Part shown: positions 55,563-64,000 of the stretch, piece by piece
Layout: every line of letters begins with the position of its first letter
Numbering within the stretch: the stretch's first letter is position 1
Assembly: GCA_021234155.1 (NCBI GenBank)
Contig: JAJEKV010000054.1
Span: 6,547,042-6,611,041, forward strand
Reading direction: 5' to 3'
Source of the DNA: Isoetes taiwanensis
Taxonomy: Eukaryota; Streptophyta; Lycopodiopsida; Isoetales; Isoetaceae
Length of the DNA: 64,000 bases
Notes under the pieces: model-generated
The model's database searches: none
What the model was told of the DNA's origin: nothing
What the model saw: only the letters and a program-made list of their open reading frames with translations
Made by a program: the position numbers and the translations under genes

Positions 55563-57042
55563 AGGAATCGACCGTAAAAACCTCAAAGAAAACACCCCTG
55601 TGCTCTAGCTCCACCTCCCCGGGCCAAGCCCACCTCCACCTCCCCCGCCCTCCTCCCTCGCCTCCACCTCCCTCGCCCATTGGTTGAACCTCTAATGCAT
55701 CAGATAACCGCCTCTCATAGTGGTTCCATTGGTTGAGCCATCTCCATTGCATCGTGAGGCCAAGTGGTAGTGGTTCGTGTTGGGGCATCCGGGCATAGAG
55801 GCTAACTACTCAAGAAACGCAGCTCCTCATGGAAATTTGAAATATCGGATGCGAAATTTCACTTCGGTCACGTACCGCATTGCTGGGGTGGAGGATAGAG
55901 CCGTACCGCAGGATAGTAAGGGCCCCGTGAGCCCAGATCTATCATTGCCCTCAAGGCCTGGCCGCCATCATCATTACTTGATCCAAGTACCTGTGGCTGT
56001 GTAAGACCGTGCTCCACGGATCGGTGCTCGCCATGGTTCAACTGACTGAGATTGGAGCCAAACCGAGCCGGCCGTGGATTGTCAGCTCCAAATGTAATTC
56101 CAATGCATTCGCTACCAACCCAGTGATTAAATGTAACTTGGCATCTATCAATAGGAAGTGAGCGATAATGCGATTCACGCCGCGCGGTTATATTTATTTA
56201 TTTATATAAACTTAGAAATTCAAGAGATACGCCGGGCGTTTAGCGTAAAGTTGGAAACTAGGGATAAAATTGTTTGCACGCCGTAAACTGCTATATAGGA
56301 AATTATATAGCCAAGGCATTCAGTAGAGGGAGAGGTATAGAGAATAGATAGGCTGCACCATTTACACGCCTGTGAAATAATTGCCCGCCTTTTGTATCTA
56401 TTTACTTATCTATCCTCAGACAGCTTTTTCCTCGTTGGAATGCACGCCGAGCGTGTATTCATGTTGAAGGCTAAGGTTAGCATGAAACATGCTTAGCGTG
56501 TTTCAAATATTATCTTTCAGATTTTTCTAATGCTTTCTACTACACTTATTCATATTAGAACTTGTGCATGCACAGCATGATTAATTCAAGAAGAGAAACT
56601 CAAGAATTTACTGAACAAAGAAGGTATGAAGTTTATAAAAACTATTCGGGTTTTCTATAAACATCATCCGCTTCCTCTTGTTAAAATGCAAAGCTTGTCT
56701 TCTTGATTAAACTCGCCATTGAGATGCAACTTAAAACTAAATGAAACTAACCTTGAGTTCCGAGGTCGGGAAGGATCAAGAATGGAGGACTATGCTTTGT
56801 GGTTTTAATTCCGGGAGGCTTTTCGATTCGGCAGACCTTACCGCTTTGGTTTAATCGAAGCTCCATGTCCTCTCAAGCATGTGATATGCACGTTATGAGT
56901 CTTTTTAGTAAGTTAGGAATTGCTGAAACCAAACATCTAACATTGTCAATATAAACTGCCACCAAGATTTCCCCGTGGATGGATCCAAACACAGCAGGCT
57001 TAAACCGCAAATCATATGAAGGAAGGAAGAAAATGTAGGAAC
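55563..57042. other. Unassigned region with CACGC-type palindromes
   Basis: GC-rich start (Pro/Ser-rich shadows only), then AT-rich. Scattered short motifs such as GCACGCCGAGCGTG (56441), ACGCCGGGCGTTT (56229) and CACGCCGCGCGG (56176) resemble those in the gene-A intron. No gene can be supported. Confidence 0.4.
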
Positions 57043-57100
57043 TTTGAGAGCGTGAAATGGATTTATATAGGCATAATTAGGAAATAAGTTAGCGGAATGA
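57043..57100 (-). promoter_or_regulatory. TATA promoter, copy 1 of 2
   Basis: On the minus strand: CTATATAAATCCATTTCACGCTCTCAAAG. It shares its TATA box, the TTTCACGCTCTCAA element and upstream CTAATT with 58097-58150, so one is a duplicate of the other. An ATG frame of 36 codons starts at about 57019 downstream; it is not recognised. Confidence 0.4.
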
Positions 57101-57689
57101 TTGAGTAAGCTTGAATTAACACGCTCGGCGCATTTCGCCTTCCCGCTACTTTATTAACATATGTATATGGTATATATGTGGAGAATATTGCATTTCATGC
57201 ACAAATTCTCACCAAAGATTTTATTCCATTTATTGCATTCGAAAGAATAGAATTTAGAAATTTTATATAGGCTAAATTAAAATGATTTTTAAAGTAAACG
57301 TCAAGGCTAAAAATGACTTGTAAGGTTAGGGAATTGTTTTAGGTCGTATAGGAAAATTTCCTATGGTTACCGGTGATGAATCGTGAAATTATAATTCGAG
57401 AAATGTTGGATTTAATTCAAATAATTTTATGTACGTAAAAAAAATGGCTCTCAAGAAGAACACTGCTTGAAGAAAAATTTTATGATCTAAAACTGTTTGA
57501 TTTCATTCATAAGAGTTATATGTAATAAAGTTCGGTTGCTTGTAAGTACCGCCTCGGGCTTTTCTACAAAATTACGTGAAAAATGCCCGGAGGCGGTCCA
57601 AAGCTTCAGAAGCAACCAAAAAAAAGGGCCACAGACTGCAGATCATTGATCTTCCACGTCAAGAACAAAGAAGAAAGAAAGGTGTTAGA

Positions 57690-57830
57690 AAAGAAAGAAA
57701 GGTGCAAAAAAAAAAAAAAAAAAAATCAAGATAGAAACTCCGTTCATCTCTCAACCATTCTAAGAATTGTCAATTGTCGCATCTTCTTCCTAATCTTCTA
57801 CCTCCGCCTCCCTCCCTCCCTCCTTCCGAG
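57690..57830. repeat. Poly(A) run and CTCC-rich tract
   Basis: A run of about 19 A near 57707-57725 follows a purine-rich stretch. CCTCCCTCCCTCCCTCC is at about 57804-57826. Confidence 0.8.
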
Positions 57831-57869
57831 ATTTCATTCTCTCTGCTTCAGCCAACCCCGGCAGAAGCG

Positions 57870-58061
57870 TCATGTGCTCTGAGAGCTCAATCCTCCTTTC
57901 TTCCAACTTCTCTTCCTCCTCTTCTTCAATGAGGAGGAATCAGAGGAGAATTGGGCAAGAAAATCTATGGGGGGAATAGAGTAAGTCTTCAACCCGACGC
58001 CTCTTTGAGGAGACTCCTCGGGTTCTTCTTGGCGAAGTTCGAAGGCCAGGCTTAACGTCAT
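57870..58061 (-). CDS. Small basic ORF behind a TATA promoter, 63 aa
   Basis: ATG at 58061 lies about 55 bp downstream (minus strand) of TTATATAAATCC (58125-58114). The peptide begins TLSLAFELRQEEPEESPQRG and ends with a Ser-rich and basic stretch (SDSSSLKKRRKRSWKKGG) that looks like a nuclear localisation signal. It could be a first exon. No family is recognised and nothing downstream confirms it. Confidence 0.3.
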   Translation of the reverse strand: MTLSLAFELRQEEPEESPQRGVGLKTYSIPPIDFLAQFSSDSSSLKKRRKRSWKKGGLSSQST

Positions 58062-58096
58062 GGCGGCGTAAATAAAAATTTGGACGTAATGGAGGT

Positions 58097-58150
58097 CTTG
58101 AGAGCGTGAAACCGGATTTATATAAGTTAATTAGAAATTAGCTTGAATAA
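58097..58150 (-). promoter_or_regulatory. TATA promoter, copy 2 of 2
   Basis: Minus strand CTTATATAAATCCGGTTTCACGCTCTCAAGAC, with ATG about 55 bp downstream at 58061. Matches the promoter-like block at 57043-57100. Confidence 0.4.
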
Positions 58151-59146
58151 TTTATTGCCTCAAATAACATCTTCCAGCCAAAGTGTACGTAAATTTCCGG
58201 CCAGCCTATATCATCTAGGTATATTATTATGGATAATAAATTTCACGCCTATCGTAAATATATGTCTTTTTCTCAGAATCATATATCCAAATTTTCGAGC
58301 ACTAAAATTAGCATATATTTATATAAATGTTGGTTTCCTTGTTGTTGCCACTCTAAAATTCTTTGCTTTAAATGATTTCGCTTTTACTTCATTGTTATTA
58401 TTATATTAAACCTATTTCCAAGGAATTTCTTGCTTTTAAAAAATTGATTTACCTCTACATATAAATGTAATGTGACTTTTTTATCTTATGGTGTAATAAT
58501 TTTTCCTACTCATTGACTAAAAGGGTGCAATTTGCCTAGGTCAATGGTGCCTCTCCAACTCAAGATGGTGTGCAAATATATTGAAAAGAGCAATATCACC
58601 GAAAAACTAACTCCTAGCAAGAATGTTGAAGAAAAACAATTAGCTCCCTAGTAGGGTGCAATGGAGGAACAAGAAGGTGAGAATCATGCACAAGTGCAAC
58701 AAGGAAATAGAGGCCAAGGAGTCATTGTGCTAGCATCCCGGGTCAAGCCGCTAATGATGAAAAGGCTAGGGAAGACAATATTGGTATTGCAATTTCCGGC
58801 GTTGGAAGCCAAGACAACCGAAGGTAAAGGTTTGGGTGACAAGGAATGTTTTGCTAGGCCGGGCAATTGAGGTTCCTCAGATTGGTGGCATGGCCTTCCT
58901 ATAAGTAGTGTTCAATTTGTGGAGGATTATATTTTTCCGTGAGCCCTCGAGGTTGTTGGGGACAATGATTGTCTTGATATTGATCCATTGGCGCTTGGAA
59001 CCTAAACTCTAGGCAAAAGGGAGAAGTATCACCATATAGATTTTTTCTTTTTCTTGCATCTTCTCTCGACTAATTTGAGAGGAAAAACAATAGATTGAAA
59101 TAAGAACATGGGTAATTCACGGATCATGCCTTTATCCATGTGAGGT
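58151..59146. other. AT-rich spacer
   Basis: No supported gene. Short open frames (58143-58409 and 58661-58870) lack recognisable content. Confidence 0.5.
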
Positions 59147-59858
59147 ATTTATATTTTATTGTCAGCTAAAAATCGCTTGGCAAGAAGTGATATATATTTC
59201 TATCCATTTTGTGCTTTAAAAGGAGGCTATTTAACTTATGGTATCATACATCACTAATAAGCTTTCAAAGGGGGTCAATCAGCAGCAGAAAAGCAGAAAA
59301 TATGGTGGTGGGATATATGAAAAGATTGTCACCATATATCCTTCCATACATCCATGTCATGTACTTAATGCCATCCAAGCATATAATGCGAAGCATTATA
59401 TTTTATTGTTAGCTAAAAATCGCTTGGCAAGAAGTGATATATATTTCATCCATTTTGTGCTTTAAAAAGGAGATTACTTAACTCATGGCATCATGCATCA
59501 CTATCAAATTTTCTACAAAGGGGACAATCAGTCCAAAAATATGGGTGGGTGGATATATGAAAAGATTGTCAATCTATATATCCTTCCTATATGCCATATA
59601 TATGTCATGTAATTTTCTATATATGCAACAATAAATGTAAAACAACGTTTTAGTGCATGTCAAACTTGGGGAGGCTTTCTTACATATCTTTTCAAGGTAG
59701 CAAGTTAATAGCAATCTGTATATCCTTACCCATGCCATGCATGTTTTCAAGTGTATTTTCATATGCAACAATAAATTCCAAAACAAAAAAGTTACATGCT
59801 AAACTTGGAGGGCTAAGTGCTTTTACACATCTTTTTTGGAGGTAGCAGTTAATATCAA
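59147..59858. repeat. Nested tandem duplications
   Basis: TTTTATTGTCAGCTAAAAATCGCTTGGCAAGAAGTG recurs about 247 bp later (59154 and 59401), with the following VATATATGAAAAGATTGTCA part. A second pair, ATATGCAACAATAAAT...AAACTTGG..GGCT...AGGTAGCA.GTTAATA, occurs at about 59620 and 59760. Confidence 0.8.
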
Positions 59859-60857
59859 TACTTGAGCACGTGAAAATAAAGATGTTCTATAATATACAAA
59901 GACGTTTCAGCCAAATATAATACATCATGGAAGATAAAAATATATCAAGGTATGTTGGGTGCATGTTGTTGTTTGGTTATATGGAAAGGAACTCAATGTT
60001 TAGAAATCAATACATTTTCTCCCTCTCTCCTCAAAAAATCCCTTTTACTAAGCAGAAATAGAGCTAGCATGGGTTGTCTCAAGAACAATATCTCTTTAAT
60101 ATGCCTCGCATGTCCAATATGAAATAACTTGTTCAAATCAATGCTCTTATTTCATTAGATCTTTAATCTCTAAGACCGCCTTAAAGTTTCCCATACCAAG
60201 AGTATGTTCATCATCTATTGCTACCTGTATGGAATCTATACTTCCATTCTAATGAATCATCTATGCACACTATCCATCTTCATACAATACCCAAGAACCG
60301 CTTTAGTTCCGCTTTGCCGCGACCTCTAGAAAATCAAGATTCCAAAAGCCCAAGGCACTATTATGCTCAGATCCATATCGCTTTCCTCTATTTATTCATA
60401 ATCAGACACCAAAATTTACAGTTGAAGGAATTTACCAAAAATATTTTATTAATTGAAATAAATATATGAACCTTTCTTTTTAACATATAGGTGCTATTAA
60501 TTCCAAGTTACATGCACTTCCAACGTAAAACATATTGTAACTTTTAGCAATAAACAATAAAGGACTCAAGTAAGAGGCTTGTTATTCATCACAAAGCAGC
60601 AGATACAATGTTTTGAAGAATAGTATGGAAGCCACTACAGGAACACATCGACTACCCCGTAAAAGAAATGCATGTGCAATATAGAAGGGTAATGGCTTAC
60701 AACTTCTCATCTGGATAAAAACTCGCTCTTCTGGGGTTTCGAGAAAACCCTAATGAGAAATGGTCGCCAACAACCTTGGAATGTGTTGCCCGAAAATCAC
60801 ATGAGATGAGTTGATGGCTTAACATTAAAATATAGCAGACCCCGTAAGATCTACTCA
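59859..60857. other. AT-rich spacer
   Basis: Nothing recognised beyond short frames without motifs. Confidence 0.5.
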
Positions 60858-61196
60858 AGCCCGCAAGCAACACCAAAACCCGCGTAAAACACCCGTGAAT
60901 GGTTAGAGAAAAGAACCCATGCTCAGCAACAGGCGAAGGAGGGAAGCAACGAGAATAGAAGAAGAGTCATTGGGAGTAGGCTGCTACTGACAACCGGGTC
61001 CGGAAGAGGAAACAACCTTAGAGTAGTTATCCCTTCCAGAATGGCGATCCGATGGTCTTCGATCGATGCTATTCGGGAAAGCACCTGCCATACAAAACCG
61101 GGCCACTACCGTGAGAACTCAACTATAAGCCATGGCGAAACCCGCAAGCAACACAAAGAACTCAAAACACCCGTGAATGGTTAGAGAAAATCCAAC
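60858..61196. repeat. Direct repeat CCCGCAAGCAACAC...CACCCGTGAATGGTTAGAG
   Basis: A ~57-bp segment at 60858-60915 recurs at 61140-61196 with small differences; both contain CACCCGTGAATGGTTAGAGAAAA. It directly precedes the hairpin array. Confidence 0.7.
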
Positions 61197-61213
61197 ATGT
61201 AGCGTGGTAAGAG

Positions 61214-61460
61214 AGCATCACCCAATAGGGTGGAGAGAATGAAGATCACCCAACCCGTGGAAAAAGAAATACGCTACCCCGAGGTGGAATAAAAAGATCA
61301 CCCGCAGTGGAGATAGCATCACCCAACGGGTGGAGAACAATTATGCATCACCCAAATGTGGAAACCACCACGTGAAAAGAAAGATGCTGGCCACCGAGGT
61401 GGAATGATCACCCGCCAGTGTGGAGATAAAGATCACCTTATGGTGGAAAAAGCTGCCACC
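61214..61460. repeat. Array of short hairpins (RATCACCC-n-GGTGGA)
   Basis: About ten units in 245 bp: ATCACCCAATAGGGTGGAG, ATCACCCAACCCGTGGA, ACCCCGAGGTGGA, ATCACCCGCAGTGGAG, ATCACCCAACGGGTGGAG, and so on. Each has CACC..GGTG arms and a short loop, separated by A/G-rich spacers of 5-15 bp. It is not a CRISPR array: the units are hairpins of varying sequence. Confidence 0.7.
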
Positions 61461-62360
61461 TCTTTAATGTGATACAACAATCATGTAAAAAGAAATATGC
61501 ATTGCAAAATAACGCTTAGACAATGTTATTTACAAATATCATTAAACACTATAAATAGAAAGGAGCGCCGCCATCACTTCTGGAAATAAACACCACCACC
61601 CAACAAAAAACGCATCCATAAAACGCTACATCTAGAGAAAGATAAGCATCAATGTAAAACCATAAAAGAACGGGCCAAGTGTTTGGGGTCCCGCACTGGA
61701 TCGCCGGGAGGGACAGATCTCGCGGAGATCCTTGAAGTCCGCAGGTAAATCCCCGAGACACTCTTGTCACGCTGATTTTTGCTAACAGAGGAAAGAACAG
61801 AAAACCGTGATAAAACAGCAAATTGCAATACACAATGAAACACACAAGACACTTAGGAGAACACCTGGGCATCCATTGATCAAAACAAGGTACAATGAAG
61901 GCTCAAAAGAGCTGCCATTAACAGCACCAAAGATATCTCAGAAGGACACAAAAGAACACTCAACCTCCCGCGAGCAAAAATGCTACAATATAGAACACGG
62001 AGTGGCCTACGGGCCAATCTGATCTCATCATGACAACGCTGCGTCTCCACTACTTGGGCACTTAACAGAATTGAGCCGCCCAAGGCCGTGCTAATGCATG
62101 CAAGTAGTATCCCCGCCAGGTCCTACCTGGGTCTTCTCGCTTCGAGGAGCTTTGACTCCGCCGCGGGCTTCTTTGTGGATCCTCTTCTGGACACACTGCG
62201 GGCTAGTGGGGCCTCAGCCTCATGCAGCAGTATAGACCTGTGTCACAGCATTGTGGCTAACACTCCCCTACCAAACTACACTTATTGGCTAGAAAAGGCA
62301 TGAATTCTGGGGTGGGAATCCTCGCTCATCTTTCTGATCTGAATATAGAGATGAGGAGGC
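61461..62360. other. Unassigned region
   Basis: No supported gene or repeat. Confidence 0.4.
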
Positions 62361-62364
62361 TCAG

Positions 62365-63960
62365 CTAATTGCATTCACCGAGTGTTGTTCGCCTCTTTTC
62401 CGCATTTGCTTGAGTCCCGATGCAAAAACATCCTACGCTCCTATGAGAAAGCCTTCGTGAATCATGTTCTCCAAATAAGGGTGGATCTCGATGGAAGATT
62501 TGTGATCTCCATGTATAAGACAAGGTCCAACCTGAACTTTCCAAAGATTTGCATTGGGGTTGCAAATGGATCTGGCACTCCTCTATGCTTTCCAAGATAC
62601 TGAGTATGGTCATGAGTGCCGCATGCACTCGCTTGCCGAAATACGCATGGATCAATGGGTTTTGGCCTTGGCAAGGAAGGTTACAAAGACCGTAAATTGC
62701 ATTCGGGCGCCTTCCAACACGCATTGGGCATGTAGTATATCCAAATTGTTGGTGTTGTTCAAAGTCTCATCCTCACGCTCTAATGGCGCCTCACTGGCGA
62801 TGAAGCGGGTCCCACCGCTTGTTCCGGGCCGCGAATTGCCGCGTGTCCAATCAGCATGTTCTTTGACTTCAGAGTCCAGGAATTCTTGTCTCCATGCCGG
62901 GAATTGACCTGATCGCAGGTGGGCATCCAAAGTTGCTAGTGTACTCGGTTGTTTGGGGTTGTTTCTGGCCATCCCAGACTGCTCTTGGAATTCCAATAAT
63001 ATCTTCTCAGTAGCCGCTATAACCGCCTCCCATGCACTGAATGCTATGTGTCAGCCACGTACGTAATCCCACCTATCAGGAGGATCACTGCTTCAAATTG
63101 CAGCAGACTGCGTAAGGAAGCATAATGTTGTAAGAACAATCGCGTGTCGGGTTCTTGTTCGTGAGTTGTAGTGTCCTGCTGAGCGCGCTGTTCAGCTAGC
63201 CATAGCTCTACTTTCTCACAGAAGAGGCATGTATTCCTGAGGTAACAGCTTGCGCAAATTTTGTATCTTTGGAGGTACTTAATTCTTCTTGGTCAAAAGA
63301 ACCCGCCACTGTATCTCCTTTTAAAGTTCTCAAGCATGCTTATCCGTGATGTGAGCCCGAAAATATGTGCCGTAGAAGTCGGCATGACATAAGCCGTGGG
63401 GCTATGGTTCCGAGAGCGTAAATGGTCGCAGATCCGCAACCCAGAGGATATCGTAAATTGACGAGAGCACAAAGTGCGCCTCGCTCGTGACGTATTATCA
63501 AGGGCCAATGTCGCTCGACATCAGCTACAAATGTGGACTTGTGGTATCACCCTTGTTTCTCGTACCTTAATAAAGAAAAGTGTTTTCCTTGCTTGCACAT
63601 AGTCATGGTAAATCGGCCGCTTCGATAGCCAGGGAATAGCGTACAAGCCGAGCAGGTTTGTTCCCGCTTTTCTTCCGTGATCATCTCAGTCAGTTCAGCT
63701 TCAGCCATCTGAAAAGCCGATCTTAACCGCAATGACACCTGTTGCCTCTGGAGAGACCGTCCGCCAGCCTGACTTTGGCGTGCAGTGAGGTGTCCGAATT
63801 TGCCTGAGAAGTTGGGAATCGTGAGGAGCTTAAGCCTGGTGGCCAGCCTGCTGGAGTGCACTATTTCAAGAGTATCCCGCAGCTGCGGTTTTGCCGTGAG
63901 CTGGTCTAACTTGCCTTGGAGAGATGCGATGTGAGCATCCTTATTCTCAAGTAAAGGTGG
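62365..63960 (-). pseudogene. Coding-like minus-strand sequence at the right edge, possibly RING/coiled-coil
   Basis: From the right edge the minus strand reads HIASLQGKLDQLTAKPQLRD and MAEAELTEMITEEKREQTCS (coiled-coil-like). Near 63270-63170 it reads YLQRYKICASCYLRNTCLFC and VELWLAEQRAQQ. The CX2C...CX2C spacing recalls the second half of a RING or a small zinc finger. Farther down are HAYFGKRVHAALMTILS and WRSQIFHRDPPLFGEHDSRR. Frames change repeatedly. The upstream part is outside the window. Identity is uncertain; it may also be a transposon-encoded protein. Confidence 0.3.
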
Positions 63961-64000
63961 CTTCTAAAGTCGACCTTGGGACCCAAGTACTCGCTATCGT

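Noticed and set aside
61214-61460. CRISPR-like array
   Set aside because: Units vary in sequence, are hairpins without constant repeats or unique equal-length spacers, and the genome is a plant.

Overview
The window is nuclear DNA of a land plant. It holds intron-less PLS-class pentatricopeptide-repeat (PPR) genes, chromodomain Ty3/gypsy retrotransposons with the plant-type polypurine tract and 5-bp target duplications, LINEs with a (TTCTA)n tail, many foldback/MITE-type elements, and GT-AG introns with low gene density. The style of the long, near-identical E-class PPR genes and the heavy repeat load point to a seedless vascular plant, most likely a fern. That is an inference, not something proved here.

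Layout. 1-380: CT-rich microsatellite and a tRNA-like (SINE-type) sequence. 383-6705 and 10449-16331: two direct copies of one ~6-kb segment, each holding a minus-strand PPR gene followed by a LINE fragment split by two inverted-repeat elements. The right copy keeps an open 988-codon PPR gene; the left copy is broken. Between them lie a solo LTR (7493-8947, duplication ATTAC), a minisatellite and a third, older PPR remnant. 16.3-21.4 kb: mostly non-coding, with a 5'-truncated minus-strand LINE and a 53-bp minisatellite.

21.5-34.1 kb: a minus-strand multi-exon gene of an unrecognised family ('gene B'). It is interrupted by a complete 8.7-kb chromovirus (21764-30455, duplication GAGCA) and by a 322-bp MITE. 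Reading frame resumes exactly across both insertions. 34.2-35.5 kb is packed with foldback elements, one of which carries a copy of a gene-B exon. 35.86-38.67 kb is a fragment of a second, related chromovirus containing an extra open reading frame upstream of gag. 38.7-41.7 kb is a second degenerate minus-strand gene ('gene A') that resembles gene B in its central part; both carry a segment reminiscent of the ParB/sulfiredoxin fold. Head-to-head with gene A, at 42025, starts a plus-strand gene ('gene C') with a DUF8039-like exon.

Gene C is cut by a 13-kb decayed chromovirus on the minus strand (42551-55562). It has both LTRs, a tRNA-Met-type primer site, remnants of the extra ORF, gag, protease, reverse transcriptase and chromodomain. 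55.6-64 kb is poorly recognisable: tandem duplications, an array of short hairpins at 61.2 kb, a duplicated TATA promoter at 57.0/58.1 kb, and coding-like minus-strand sequence at the right edge.

The only clearly intact gene is the PPR gene at 10371-13337. The rest is a record of nested insertion, duplication and exon capture. Gene-A/B/C models are hand-built from splice signals and frame continuity.
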